The notes under the pieces were generated by a model. The model made no database searches. It was not told where the DNA came from and saw only the letters and a program-made list of their open reading frames with translations. Positions 10,716 to 18,908 of a DNA stretch of 53,983 bases are shown piece by piece. Numbering within the stretch: the first letter of the stretch is position 1; each line of letters begins with the position of its first letter. The DNA comes from an uncultured Bacilli bacterium (GTDB lineage: Bacteria > Bacillota_I > Bacilli_A > RFN20 > CAG-288): the NCBI GenBank assembly GCA_944332485.1, contig CALVKB010000004.1:1-53983 (forward strand), read 5' to 3'. Position numbers and translations under genes: made by a program.

Positions 10716-12194
10716 ATGAAATACATTCTTGTTCTTGATCAAGGTACAACATCTTCAAGAGTTGTTATATATGATGAAAAATGCCGTGTTATATCCAAAG
10801 CTCAGGAGGAGTTCAAACAAATCTATCCAAAACCAGGCTATGTTGAACATGATCCGATGGATATTTTGTCAAGTTCAAGAAGTGTTATTTCAAGTGCTAT
10901 AACAAGGGCGAAAATAAAATACTCCGAGATTGCAACAATGGGTATCGCCAATCAAAGAGAGACGATAATAGCTTGGAATAAAACTACCGGTGAACCAATT
11001 TACAATGCGATTGTTTGGCAATGTCATCGTACCAGTGATTATTGTGAAAAACTGAAAAAAGACGGTTATGAGAACTTCATTCATGAGAGAACAGGTTTAA
11101 AAATAGACCCTTATTTTTCCGCTACAAAAATTAAATGGTTATTTGATAATGTCCCAGCAGTTAAAGCTTTAAGTGATGAGAATAATTTGTGTATCGGAAC
11201 TATCGATACTTTTTTGATGTTCAATCTTTCAAATGGAAAGATTTTTGCAACAGATTACACCAATGCTTCACGAACATTGTTATTCAATATTCACACTTTG
11301 AAATGGGATGAAGATTTATGTAAATTATTCAATATTCCGATGAATTGTCTTCCAGTAGTCAAACCATCAGGTTCATTTTTTGGATATACAAGCAGCGATA
11401 TTCTAGGTGCAAGTATTCCAATATGTGGCGTGGCTGGTGATCAACAAAGTAGTTTATTTGGGCAATTGTGTTTAAATCAATCTGAGATGAAAGTCACATA
11501 TGGAACAGGATGTTTTTTATTGGTGAATACATCTGATAAAGCGATTGATTCAAAACATGGATTACTTACAACATTGTGCTGTTCTCTTAATGATAAACCT
11601 AATTATGCATTGGAAGGTTCTGTTTTTATCGGTGGAGCTCTTATACAATGGTTAAGAGATGAGTTGAAGATAATAGAAAGCTCCGATGAAACTGAAAAAA
11701 TAGCGATGGAAGTTCCAAATACCAACGGTGTTGTAATTGTTCCATCATTTGTTGGATTGGGGGCACCTTATTGGGAATTTTCATGCACAGGATTGATAAC
11801 CGGTTTAACAAGAGGAGTTAATAAAAATCACCTTGTAAGAGCAAGTTTAGAGTCAATAGCTTATCAAGTACATGATGTTATAAAAGCTATGGAAAAAGAT
11901 ACAAAACTTAAAATTAAACAAGTGAAAGTTGATGGTGGAGCTTCAGTTAATAACTTTTTGTTACAATTCCAATCGGATATTTTGAATGTTGATATTCTTC
12001 GTCCCTACAATATCGAAGTCACCTCTTTAGGTGCTTGCTTTTTGGCTGGTTTGACTGCGAATATTTGGAATGATATCGATATGATTAAACAGTTTAATAC
12101 AACTGAGAAAGTATTTAAATCAAGCATTGATAAAGAGCAAAGAAAGAAGTTGTTATCCTCTTGGCATGATGCTATTAAAAAAGCTTTAGCATAA
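10716..12194 (+). CDS. glpK: Glycerol kinase
   Basis: FGGY-family kinase making glycerol 3-phosphate from glycerol and ATP, feeding lipid synthesis or glycolysis. The 492-aa protein starts MKYILVLDQGTTSSR (phosphate-binding DQGTTSSR near residue 8). It has NQRETIIAWN, IVWQCHRTSDYC, VAGDQQSSLFGQ, YGTGCF and the C-terminal VDGGASVNNFLLQFQSD. The start is set by AAGGAGA at 10704-10710. It lies 13 bases after the ABC exporter genes. No glycerol facilitator or glycerol-phosphate oxidase is in the window. Confidence 0.95.
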   Translation: MKYILVLDQGTTSSRVVIYDEKCRVISKAQEEFKQIYPKPGYVEHDPMDILSSSRSVISSAITRAKIKYSEIATMGIANQRETIIAWNKTTGEPIYNAIVWQCHRTSDYCEKLKKDGYENFIHERTGLKIDPYFSATKIKWLFDNVPAVKALSDENNLCIGTIDTFLMFNLSNGKIFATDYTNASRTLLFNIHTLKWDEDLCKLFNIPMNCLPVVKPSGSFFGYTSSDILGASIPICGVAGDQQSSLFGQLCLNQSEMKVTYGTGCFLLVNTSDKAIDSKHGLLTTLCCSLNDKPNYALEGSVFIGGALIQWLRDELKIIESSDETEKIAMEVPNTNGVVIVPSFVGLGAPYWEFSCTGLITGLTRGVNKNHLVRASLESIAYQVHDVIKAMEKDTKLKIKQVKVDGGASVNNFLLQFQSDILNVDILRPYNIEVTSLGACFLAGLTANIWNDIDMIKQFNTTEKVFKSSIDKEQRKKLLSSWHDAIKKALA

Positions 12195-12421
12195 AAATTT
12201 TTACTTGTAATAAAAAGTTGCTAATATTAAATTTATCCCATATTTAAGACATTTTTAAATTATAATTTGAAGTTTTCTTATTCATGTTTTGATAATTCAT
12301 ATGTATTGATTTTTTAAACTAGTTTAGAGGTGAATTTATTGAATAAATATAGATTAAATGATTATATTAATATCTAATTTATATATATTAATGCCATGTT
12401 TAAAAACTGATAGTTTTCTTT

Positions 12422-12446
12422 TATAATAAATAGAGTAAGCAAAGGA
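12422..12446 (+). promoter_or_regulatory. Probable -10 and ribosome binding site before the SPFH gene
   Basis: TATAAT at 12422-12427 is followed by AAAGGAG at 12440-12446, eight bases before the ATG. The -35 region (TTTAAA near 12399) is weak. The rest of the 260-base gap from 12195 is plain AT-rich sequence with no other visible feature. Confidence 0.4.
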
Positions 12447-12454
12447 GAAAAAAT

Positions 12455-13498
12455 ATGCCTATATATGATGTAGTCAAGTTCGAACGTGATCTTGATGATT
12501 GGTTATTGTACAAATATCCTGAAACAGAATTCAATACTAAATCTAAACTTATCGTTAGTACTAGTCAAGTTGCAATTTTGGTTCACAATGGCAAAATTGA
12601 AAAAATTTGTGAGGAAGGGAAATACAATTTAGACACCGAGCTTCTTCCTTTTGTCAAAGAATTTGTGAAGATGATGCATGGTGGAAAAAATTCTTATCCA
12701 CTTGAAATTTACTTTTTAAATAAACGTATTAAATTAGATTTTTTGTGGGGTACGACAGATCCGATTGTCATACTTGATCCTATTTACAATATTCAATTGA
12801 AAATTAGAGCAAGAGGTCAGTTGGGAATTAAATTAAATAATTATCAATTTTTCATAGAAGGTTTAGTTGGTTCATTGATGACTAATTCATATGTTTCATA
12901 TAAACAAGTTTCGGTATTTTTCAGAGGCTTATTAAATCAGAAAATTAAGAAAGTTTTATCAAGCTATATGTTGCAAAATAAAATTTCTTACTTTGAGATA
13001 AATACTCATTTAGACGAAATCGAAAAAGCATTTTTCGATGAAATTAAAGATGAGATAGTCAAATTAGGTTTTTCACTTATCAATATGAGTGTTGAATCAA
13101 TCAATGTTCCTGATGATAATTTGAACGAGTTGAATAAAATTCTTCATAAGAAAGTTGAATACGAACAATTGGGTGATAATTTGTATAGGACATCAAGAGG
13201 TTATGATGTTTTAGAAGCTGGAGCTAAGAACAATTCATCAGTTGGTTCAATAATTGGTTTAGGATTAGGCGGTGATATTGTAAATGGTTCACGTACAAAC
13301 TCAATTATTCCCAATTCACCGCAACAAGAAGCAAATGATGAAATTGTCTGTCCAAAATGTAATACAAAAGTTCCTTCTGGTAGTAAATTCTGTCCTAACT
13401 GTGGTGAAAAATTGGAAACATATTGTCCACATTGTGGTGCTAAACTTACAAGTGTTGGTAAATTCTGCAGTTCATGCGGAAAGAAACTTTCTGATTAA
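12455..13498 (+). CDS. SPFH/Band-7 protein with C-terminal double zinc ribbon
   Basis: A 347-aa protein. Residues about 20-240 follow the SPFH family sometimes annotated as virion-core or YdjI-like (no membrane segment; segments such as VSTSQVAILVHNGKIE, FLNKRIKLDFLWGTTDP and INMSVESINVPDD). Two zinc ribbons follow at about 300-347: CPKCNTKVPSGSKFCPNCG and CPHCGAKLTSVGKFCSSCG. Such proteins are thought to act as membrane-associated scaffolds, and relatives are found near stress modules. The genes after it encode small membrane proteins, which suggests a membrane-linked complex. Confidence 0.8.
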   Translation: MPIYDVVKFERDLDDWLLYKYPETEFNTKSKLIVSTSQVAILVHNGKIEKICEEGKYNLDTELLPFVKEFVKMMHGGKNSYPLEIYFLNKRIKLDFLWGTTDPIVILDPIYNIQLKIRARGQLGIKLNNYQFFIEGLVGSLMTNSYVSYKQVSVFFRGLLNQKIKKVLSSYMLQNKISYFEINTHLDEIEKAFFDEIKDEIVKLGFSLINMSVESINVPDDNLNELNKILHKKVEYEQLGDNLYRTSRGYDVLEAGAKNNSSVGSIIGLGLGGDIVNGSRTNSIIPNSPQQEANDEIVCPKCNTKVPSGSKFCPNCGEKLETYCPHCGAKLTSVGKFCSSCGKKLSD

Positions 13499-13510
13499 GG
13501 AGAATAAATT

Positions 13511-13999
13511 ATGAAAAGAAGTTCGATATTTTTCATTGTAACAGATGTAATATTCTTAATATTATTGATTTTATTACCTATTTTGCTACCTAACGATGCA
13601 ATAGTCAGAAGCAATTCATTATTAAGTTTATACATCGTTACTAAAGTAATTTGTGCTTTGTACTTGGTTGGTTCAATTTTCTTTATTATATTCAGCAAAA
13701 TCGCCTTTGGTATGGGAGTTGTTTTTGCTGGTACTGCTTATTTCACACAGTTGATTCCATTATTTATAAGATTGATCATCACATACGTGAATGATGAAAG
13801 ATCTGCAATAATAGGTGGTGTGACGTTATTCTTATTGTATGTCATGGTTTTATGTGTCTTTATCGGTGCAAGTTTCTATATGAACAAAAAGATGGTTAAA
13901 TCTGATGAAAAATCAGAAGGTAAGCAAACAACTGAAATCGAGAATAGTCTTGATAAATTTATGAAAGAAAATATCGATGACCAACAAGATATATTGTAA
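13511..13999 (+). CDS. Small four-helix membrane protein
   Basis: A 162-aa protein with about four hydrophobic segments (near residues 7-28, 38-60, 64-86 and 97-121) and a charged cytoplasmic tail. It has no recognised family. An AAGGAGA site lies before the ATG, 12 bases after the SPFH/zinc-ribbon gene, so the two are probably co-transcribed. It may be the membrane partner of that protein. Confidence 0.7.
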   Translation: MKRSSIFFIVTDVIFLILLILLPILLPNDAIVRSNSLLSLYIVTKVICALYLVGSIFFIIFSKIAFGMGVVFAGTAYFTQLIPLFIRLIITYVNDERSAIIGGVTLFLLYVMVLCVFIGASFYMNKKMVKSDEKSEGKQTTEIENSLDKFMKENIDDQQDIL

Positions 14000-14018
14000 T
14001 AGAAGGTTTTGAATATTT

Positions 14019-14276
14019 ATGGAACAGATAAAAAAAGAATGTTCAGGTTGTGGATACACTTTAAATGAGGATATTGAGTTTTGTCCATATTGTGGAAAAG
14101 CTAATCCTTATTATGTGAAGAAATCTGAAAGTTTAACTGTAACTCAACAACAAAAAAACACATCCGAAAATATTAGTACTGAGAAAAAATCAAAATTTAA
14201 TGCATTTATTTTCATCCTTTTACTTTTGATTTGTTGGCCTATTTCCATTGTTTATTTGATTCTTACAATTAAATAA
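14019..14276 (+). CDS. Zinc-ribbon protein with one membrane segment
   Basis: An 85-aa protein: an N-terminal zinc ribbon (CSGCGYTL ... CPYCGKAN, residues about 5-27), a polar linker, then a C-terminal hydrophobic segment (about 63-83). The ribbon resembles those at the end of the 347-aa SPFH protein two genes upstream. The function is unknown. The ribosome binding site (AGAAGG) is modest. Confidence 0.7.
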   Translation: MEQIKKECSGCGYTLNEDIEFCPYCGKANPYYVKKSESLTVTQQQKNTSENISTEKKSKFNAFIFILLLLICWPISIVYLILTIK

Positions 14277-14287
14277 AATCAAAGAAT

Positions 14288-14641
14288 ATGAAAACTGTTG
14301 CAAGTATATTTTTATTAATTTCTGCCATCGTTGCTGGTATTGCTACATGGGTGTTAACTTTTATAATTTTTGTTTGGTTCTTCGCTATGCAATCTTCTTC
14401 CATAGAAGGTACAATATCGTTCTTCATACTTTTTATTCCAGCTCTAATTTTACTTACAAGTTTAATTTTTTCATCATTTGCATATAGAAAAATTAATAAA
14501 GCAAAAAGTGCAAAGGAACTTTTTGGGTGGGGTATTATTGCTATTTTTCTAAGTGGAATTTTACCTGGAATCTTTATTTTATTGATCCAGGATAGTGAGT
14601 TACAACCATCAGAACCGAAGAATGTTGATTCTATTGATTAA
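14288..14641 (+). CDS. Small membrane protein
   Basis: A 117-aa protein with three hydrophobic segments (about 5-33, 39-63 and 82-102) and a short acidic tail. No family is recognised. It lies 11 bases after the zinc-ribbon membrane gene with little ribosome binding site, so it probably depends on read-through translation of the same transcript. A bidirectional terminator follows. Confidence 0.6.
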   Translation: MKTVASIFLLISAIVAGIATWVLTFIIFVWFFAMQSSSIEGTISFFILFIPALILLTSLIFSSFAYRKINKAKSAKELFGWGIIAIFLSGILPGIFILLIQDSELQPSEPKNVDSID

Positions 14642-14648
14642 TAAAATT

Positions 14649-14679
14649 ATGGCTGTTAAGAACAAATCTTAATAGCCAT
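14649..14679. terminator. Bidirectional intrinsic terminator between convergent genes
   Basis: A 13-bp stem with one G-T pair: ATGGCTGTTAAGA at 14649-14661, loop ACAAA, TCTTAATAGCCAT at 14667-14679, followed by ATTTTATTT on the plus strand and AATTTTATT on the minus strand. It separates the SPFH cluster from the convergent TerD-like gene. Confidence 0.75.
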
Positions 14680-14686
14680 ATTTTAT

Positions 14687-16771
14687 TTATTTCAATAATT
14701 CTATAAGTGATGTTTTATCAATATTGTTGATAGTTAGATCAATGTAGTCTGTTATCAAATCATCAGGATTTGTCTCACTATTTTGTTGTGACATCATCTT
14801 TTTTTGATATTTAACAACATCATCTGTTTTGATGGTTTTTATATTTGCTAATTCTAAAACAGTGTTTAAAGTTAATTTGCTTTGTGCCATTTTTTCCAAC
14901 CCTTTGATAAAAAAGTCGGTATTTATATCGGATTTAGGAACCCTTTCGAAATTAGAAAAAGAAGTATTATCAAAGGTGTATATTAATTTTTTGTCAGGGG
15001 TTAGTTTAGCAATACCAAATATTATTTCTTGTCTATTATCAGTAATCTCAAGATTAAATTTCATCACAATATTATTTGGATTTACTAAACCATTGAAAGT
15101 TTTCAAATTTAATTCATCTTTATTTATTTTATTAAAATTGCACTTTTCAGAAACAGCAAAAAATAAGTTAAATGGAATTTTGAGAACATCGTTTGAAAAC
15201 AAAATATCATTGTACAAATTTAATGCCACTAAAAATGTCTCCTCTTTTTTGCCAGGAGCTAAAGCCATAATTTCAGTTGCACCATTTTTTGCATCTGTCA
15301 TATCGCCACTGAAAGCGACTTTCATATCAGTGTCGTTGATTCTTCTGTAGGAATTTTCTAAATTACACCAGCCGAAATACTGTGAAGCATTGAATAAAGA
15401 AAGGTCTAAATCTACTCTGATTTCTTCAGTTTCTTTTTTACGCTTGATATTGTACCAGCTAACACCTATTTTGAAAGAGTCTGTATTGATGTCAGAGTTG
15501 ACATTTTCAATTTCAAAAGTTGAACCACATGGGATGTTATCTAAAAATTGTTTCTCTGAAGTTGGTAAAGCATATGTCAAATTAGTTGGAATAAAAACTG
15601 TTTTATTTCCAACGTTTTCCTTAACACGTTCAACTATCTCATTTAAAATTTTTTGTTTTATGTTTGTTGCCATATCTTTATTTTTGATTTTGTTGAAATT
15701 CTCGCAGACAAAGCTTTTGTTGTTTCTGATTCTGTAAATTATTGGATCATTCTCATTGTTCAAACGATAATTGAACATGTTGTAAATTTTAATCAATTTA
15801 AAAGTTGTCGCCACTTTAATGTCTGCGTTAATTTTCAACATTGTTTTTTCATCAAAATTTTCTAAAGAGGATAATCTTTCTAATATTGGTGTCTTAAATG
15901 CAGTTTTATTCTTGTCAGCTTTCTTTCTAAGACGATTTATAATTCTGTTTGTTTCTGAGAAAGAATTAGCTTCAGTTTTCAATGCTAAAAATAAAGGTTT
16001 AAATCTTAAAAATATAGAACTAAGTTTATCTTCACCGAATAATCGGATGTAGGTTGAAAGTAAATCTTGAGTTTCATCATAATTGCTTCTTGCTTCTTTT
16101 TTTAAACTTGTGATGGAATCTTTACTTTTTATAAGTAAACTTTTACCTGTCAATCTATAAATTAAGTAGCGTAAAAATTCTTCAGGATTTTCAGGAACCA
16201 ATTTGTATATTATATAAAGACTAGTTTTCACTTCTCTATTTTCGATAGTTTCAATGTAGTTTCTCAAATCAAAAACACAAGCTAAATTTTCGATGTGTGT
16301 AATTGTAGACTGTGAAAGGGCGATGCCGGAATTTAACAATTCCAACATTGCATTGATAATTTGTTTTTGGTCCATTGGTTTTATTATTGTCAAATTTGAA
16401 TTTTCATAATCAAATTTTTGCATTTTACAATTTTCGTTTGGAATAACTGAATTAGCTGTCAAGCCAAAAGCTTCCAACCCATAGGTTGAAAAGTAATGAA
16501 TAAGTTGTTCTTCAACAAGTTGTTCATCAGTTGCATTTAAAATTTTATCCCATGTTTTATGGAAAGTATTACTCAAAAGTGCATTATCAATTCCATACAA
16601 TTTTATGGCGGCTTTAACTACTGATTTTGGTGCATCATTAAAAATAACCACACCTTTTTTTAATGCAGTTTTATCAATTTTATTGTAATCAATTGCATTT
16701 AAGTCTTCACAATAGTAAGCCTTAAAAACCATTAACAAAGCTTGTTTGACAAGATTTCCAATTTTATTCAT
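14687..16771 (-). CDS. Large protein with a TerD-like region
   Basis: A 694-aa cytosolic protein. Residues about 425-535 resemble a TerD (tellurium/stress) domain: a strand with GVSWYNI, then 'VDLDLSLFNAS', an acidic turn with SGDMTDAKNG, and LVALNLYN, which matches the calcium-binding TerD pattern 'DLDasaf ... GDnrtG'. The N-terminal 400 residues are helical and unrecognised. The start follows AAAGGAG. Upstream is a structured leader with an intrinsic terminator, suggesting attenuation. TerD proteins are linked to membrane-associated stress responses; its closeness to an SPFH/zinc-ribbon cluster fits that theme, but the role is unproven. Confidence 0.75.
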   Translation of the reverse strand: MNKIGNLVKQALLMVFKAYYCEDLNAIDYNKIDKTALKKGVVIFNDAPKSVVKAAIKLYGIDNALLSNTFHKTWDKILNATDEQLVEEQLIHYFSTYGLEAFGLTANSVIPNENCKMQKFDYENSNLTIIKPMDQKQIINAMLELLNSGIALSQSTITHIENLACVFDLRNYIETIENREVKTSLYIIYKLVPENPEEFLRYLIYRLTGKSLLIKSKDSITSLKKEARSNYDETQDLLSTYIRLFGEDKLSSIFLRFKPLFLALKTEANSFSETNRIINRLRKKADKNKTAFKTPILERLSSLENFDEKTMLKINADIKVATTFKLIKIYNMFNYRLNNENDPIIYRIRNNKSFVCENFNKIKNKDMATNIKQKILNEIVERVKENVGNKTVFIPTNLTYALPTSEKQFLDNIPCGSTFEIENVNSDINTDSFKIGVSWYNIKRKKETEEIRVDLDLSLFNASQYFGWCNLENSYRRINDTDMKVAFSGDMTDAKNGATEIMALAPGKKEETFLVALNLYNDILFSNDVLKIPFNLFFAVSEKCNFNKINKDELNLKTFNGLVNPNNIVMKFNLEITDNRQEIIFGIAKLTPDKKLIYTFDNTSFSNFERVPKSDINTDFFIKGLEKMAQSKLTLNTVLELANIKTIKTDDVVKYQKKMMSQQNSETNPDDLITDYIDLTINNIDKTSLIELLK

Positions 16772-16813
16772 ATTACTCTCCTTTATAAAAATTTGCGTTG
16801 GAAAGTTATTATT

Positions 16814-16887
16814 AAAAAAGACGGTCGAGAAGTAATTTTACTTCTAACTGGTAGAATCTTTGACATGAGGAACTTCATTTGACCGCC
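16814..16887 (-). promoter_or_regulatory. Structured leader with intrinsic terminator before the TerD-like gene
   Basis: On the minus strand the arms GGCGGTC (16887-16881) and GACCGTC (16826-16820) enclose a perfect 18-base palindrome, AGAAGTAATTTTACTTCT (16828-16845). The outer stem is followed at once by six T (16819-16814), 43 bases before the gene start. A terminator between promoter and gene suggests attenuation or a riboswitch-like control. It matches no riboswitch consensus that I could recall. Confidence 0.55.
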
Positions 16888-16904
16888 AAATTAAATTGCA
16901 ATGC

Positions 16905-16960
16905 TTAACAGAATATACAAATATCAGCAGTTTTGATGTTTGGTATATTCCAACTGTTAA
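16905..16960 (-). promoter_or_regulatory. Long imperfect hairpin in the leader region
   Basis: TTAACAG (16905-16911) pairs with CTGTTAA (16954-16960), and the next segment GAATATAC pairs with GTATATTC, extending toward a short loop near 16930. It lies directly upstream of the terminator-bearing leader, so it may be part of the same RNA or a protein-binding palindrome over the promoter. Confidence 0.45.
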
Positions 16961-17241
16961 TAATTTTAAACACAAAAAAATTTAAATGCAAGTAAAAATT
17001 TTATTTTTTTCAAAAAAATTGTTATTAAACGTAAAGTCCCAAAATTAAGCATTTAATAGGATTTATTATTTATATTTTATATATATGTTAGAGATTTACA
17101 TAGAAAAAAATTAGAGAATAAATTTAAAATTTTTTTAAATTCTTGTTTGTATTTCAAAAATTTTTTAATATTCAGCCTTATTTAACCATGAAAAACACAA
17201 ATTTAAATCAATTTAATAACATATTGAAAAAGTATTTAGAC
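16961..17241. other. AT-rich gene-free sequence
   Basis: No open reading frame with a ribosome binding site and no clear motif was found in this stretch. It is A/T-run-rich and lies between the leader of the TerD-like gene and the terminator of the accessory operon, so it probably holds the promoter of the TerD-like gene. Confidence 0.4.
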
Positions 17242-17265
17242 AAAAAAGCTCTATTATCAGAGCTT
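17242..17265 (-). terminator. Intrinsic terminator of the minus-strand accessory operon
   Basis: On the minus strand AAGCTCT, loop GATAAT, AGAGCTT is followed by TTTT. It lies about 240 bases past the last gene of the island operon and would stop its transcription before the TerD-like gene. Confidence 0.65.
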
Positions 17266-17321
17266 GATGTTTTTCAAGTTAAATTTAATTTGCATTAAAT
17301 GCTTTGATATATCATGTATCA

Positions 17322-17391
17322 GTGCTACTAATTGAACACCCATTTGCTTGTTTGCTACTGAGTGAATACATTACCTGCGACTGAGTGAACA
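17322..17391 (-). mobile_element. IS21-like end repeats (remnant)
   Basis: Three related 16-base units lie in direct orientation: TGCTACTAATTGAACA (17322-17337), TGCTACTGAGTGAATA (17353-17368) and TGCGACTGAGTGAACA (17376-17391). Several such repeats at an end are characteristic of the IS21 family, but no istA or istB gene is present here. I read this as a solo end or remnant at the left edge of the accessory island. Alternative: operator repeats. Confidence 0.4.
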
Positions 17392-17460
17392 TACACTTTT
17401 TTACAGGTTTTTTACAAATAGTAGCATTATTATTACAGAAATATACCAATATTTACAGAT

Positions 17461-17489
17461 TTTGTTGAAAAATGACAGATTTCAACAAA
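17461..17489. promoter_or_regulatory. Perfect 10-bp hairpin after the 80-aa repeat-protein gene
   Basis: TTTGTTGAAA (17461-17470) and TTTCAACAAA (17480-17489) form a perfect stem with a nine-base loop. There is no T-run, so it is not a classical terminator. It may be an mRNA 3' protecting stem or part of the neighbouring mobile-element end. Confidence 0.4.
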
Positions 17490-17505
17490 GATGGTGTTTT
17501 TTTAA

Positions 17506-17748
17506 TTAGTCTAAATAAGCTTCAAAATCACCAAATGAGCTGACTTTTTGAAGTTTAACATCTGGGAAAGAAGTAACAATTTGAATCTTAATTGTTTCTT
17601 TAGAAAAAGATCTACTGTTGACGATTTTTACTTTGTAATCTCCAAATGAGTCAACGAATTGAACTTTTAAATCAGGGAAAGAAGTAACAACTTTAAACGT
17701 GACTTTTTTCCCTTTGAACTGAGATAAATAACCTTTACTGTAACCCAT
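17506..17748 (-). CDS. Repeat protein resembling the 7(1) septoil-knot family
   Basis: An 80-aa protein made almost entirely of short beta-type repeats of about 11 residues: VTSFPDLKVQ (21-30), VDSFGDYKVK (32-41), VNSRSF (43-48), VTSFPDVKLQ (58-67), VSSFGDFEAY (69-78). At a larger scale residues 20-41 repeat at 57-78. This rhythm of 'V-x-S-x-x-D-x-K-V' matches what I recall of the small DUF6150 / 7(1) septoil-knot domains, whose chain is deeply knotted. A strong AAAGGAG site precedes the ATG. It is the last gene of the accessory operon. The assignment is from pattern memory only. Confidence 0.55.
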   Translation of the reverse strand: MGYSKGYLSQFKGKKVTFKVVTSFPDLKVQFVDSFGDYKVKIVNSRSFSKETIKIQIVTSFPDVKLQKVSSFGDFEAYLD

Positions 17749-17809
17749 AAATTTCTCCTTTTTAATAAATATATAAAATTAAGTGCACTATTTTATGTAC
17801 ATTAGTGTT

Positions 17810-18337
17810 TTATTTAAAAATCTCATCACCTTTTGTTTGAATTATGTATATCGCTTTCTCAATAAAATAGCTTACTTGTTTTTTAATTTCATCATAGTTT
17901 TGAATATCGACTTTAGGCTCAACTTTTTCGTTCCATGTATCAAAATATTGATAAACCCAGTTTCCTGAATAAGAACATGGATTTTTACTCATTGTGGTAG
18001 GATGTCCAAAGATCTCTCTTTTACTTTTTTTATCAAACGTTTTATCAAACCACTTTTCTTCAAGACCTATTTTAAAGATGTTTTCAACAGGTCCTTTGGT
18101 TAAGCCAAGGAAAAGTCTAAATTGATTGTCTTCGATTTGGACACCGATTTGTCCTTTATAATTGTCTCCACTTCCTTTTTGTAATTCAAAAGAGATTGTT
18201 GATTTGCCGTTGTGGAATGACCTAGAAATATAAAAGGTCCATCCAGGAAGGTCTTTGATCTCGTGTTCCGCTAATAATCTTAATTCTTCACATGTTTGAA
18301 CAAAATCATCAGCTTTGTTTTTTCTAAAAACATCCAT
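17810..18337 (-). CDS. Unknown protein next to PD-(D/E)XK nuclease
   Basis: A 175-aa soluble protein without a recognised motif. The central part (about 33-80) looks like a beta-sheet (GWTFYISRSF, ISFELQKG, GQIGVQIEDNQFRLFLGL), and the rest contains Trp/Tyr-rich segments and a C-terminal helix. It follows the nuclease gene by 10 bases. Longer single-chain nucleases of the same family often have a sheet-rich C-terminal half, so this could be the detached second half or a dedicated partner. Confidence 0.65.
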   Translation of the reverse strand: MDVFRKNKADDFVQTCEELRLLAEHEIKDLPGWTFYISRSFHNGKSTISFELQKGSGDNYKGQIGVQIEDNQFRLFLGLTKGPVENIFKIGLEEKWFDKTFDKKSKREIFGHPTTMSKNPCSYSGNWVYQYFDTWNEKVEPKVDIQNYDEIKKQVSYFIEKAIYIIQTKGDEIFK

Positions 18338-18347
18338 TAACCTGACT

Positions 18348-18908
18348 TTACATAATCCTTATTATATTTTCTGACCAATAAGAAAGGCGACCAGCCGTCT
18401 CTTTTAGAGAAAGGTCCATTAAAATATTGATTGAATCCAAAACTTCGCAGTAATCATGAACAATTGATTTCAAATATTCATTATGAATATCAAGCGTTCT
18501 CAAAAAAGAGGAAATTTCATGATAAGAAATAAAAGACCATTTATCCGGTAATTCAAATGGCGGTTCTTTAATACCCGTAATTACACCTTTTTCTAAATTG
18601 GTTTTTTTACTGTATCTTTCTAGCTGTGAGCGATTAGGGTAAGACTTAATTTTATTCTCAATTACATATTCCTTGCCTTTTGAATATATAACAAGGTCTC
18701 TATTTTTATCTTCTCTCTCAATCTCAGCTTCAGAGTAAACATCGATTTCTTTAAAGAAAAAGGAGATAAGTCCTTTGCATTCTTCCTGTTTCATTAAGTA
18801 AGCCCAAAAATTTGAATGAAACAGCTCTTTTGAACCTAAAGACATAGAAAACACAGGCGATTTTCTAAGCTTCTCAATATTTTCTATAAATAATTGATTA
18901 TTTTCCAT
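18348..18908 (-). CDS. PD-(D/E)XK nuclease-like protein
   Basis: A 186-aa protein with the restriction-endonuclease-like core. Numbered from its ATG, it shows an N-terminal 'ELFHSNFWAYL' helix (about 28-38), Asp71 in NRDLVI, then Glu84-Asn-Lys86 in VIENKI and Gln95 in SQLERY, matching the PDDEXK_4 (PF14281) pattern. The catalytic residues look intact, so DNA or RNA cleavage is plausible. The ATG at 18908 overlaps the WYL gene by 11 bases; an in-frame TTG at 18917 is closer to AAAGGA and could be used instead. Confidence 0.8.
   Translation of the reverse strand: MENNQLFIENIEKLRKSPVFSMSLGSKELFHSNFWAYLMKQEECKGLISFFFKEIDVYSEAEIEREDKNRDLVIYSKGKEYVIENKIKSYPNRSQLERYSKKTNLEKGVITGIKEPPFELPDKWSFISYHEISSFLRTLDIHNEYLKSIVHDYCEVLDSINILMDLSLKETAGRLSYWSENIIRIM

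Noticed and set aside
14829-15737. Open frames on the plus strand opposite the TerD-like gene
   Set aside because: They are antisense shadows with no binding sites and hydrophobic, Phe/Leu/Ser-rich composition.
16814-16960. T-box, purine or fluoride riboswitch in the leader of the TerD-like gene
   Set aside because: TTCTACC near 16850 recalls the purine class, but the conserved loops and the T-box sequence are missing.
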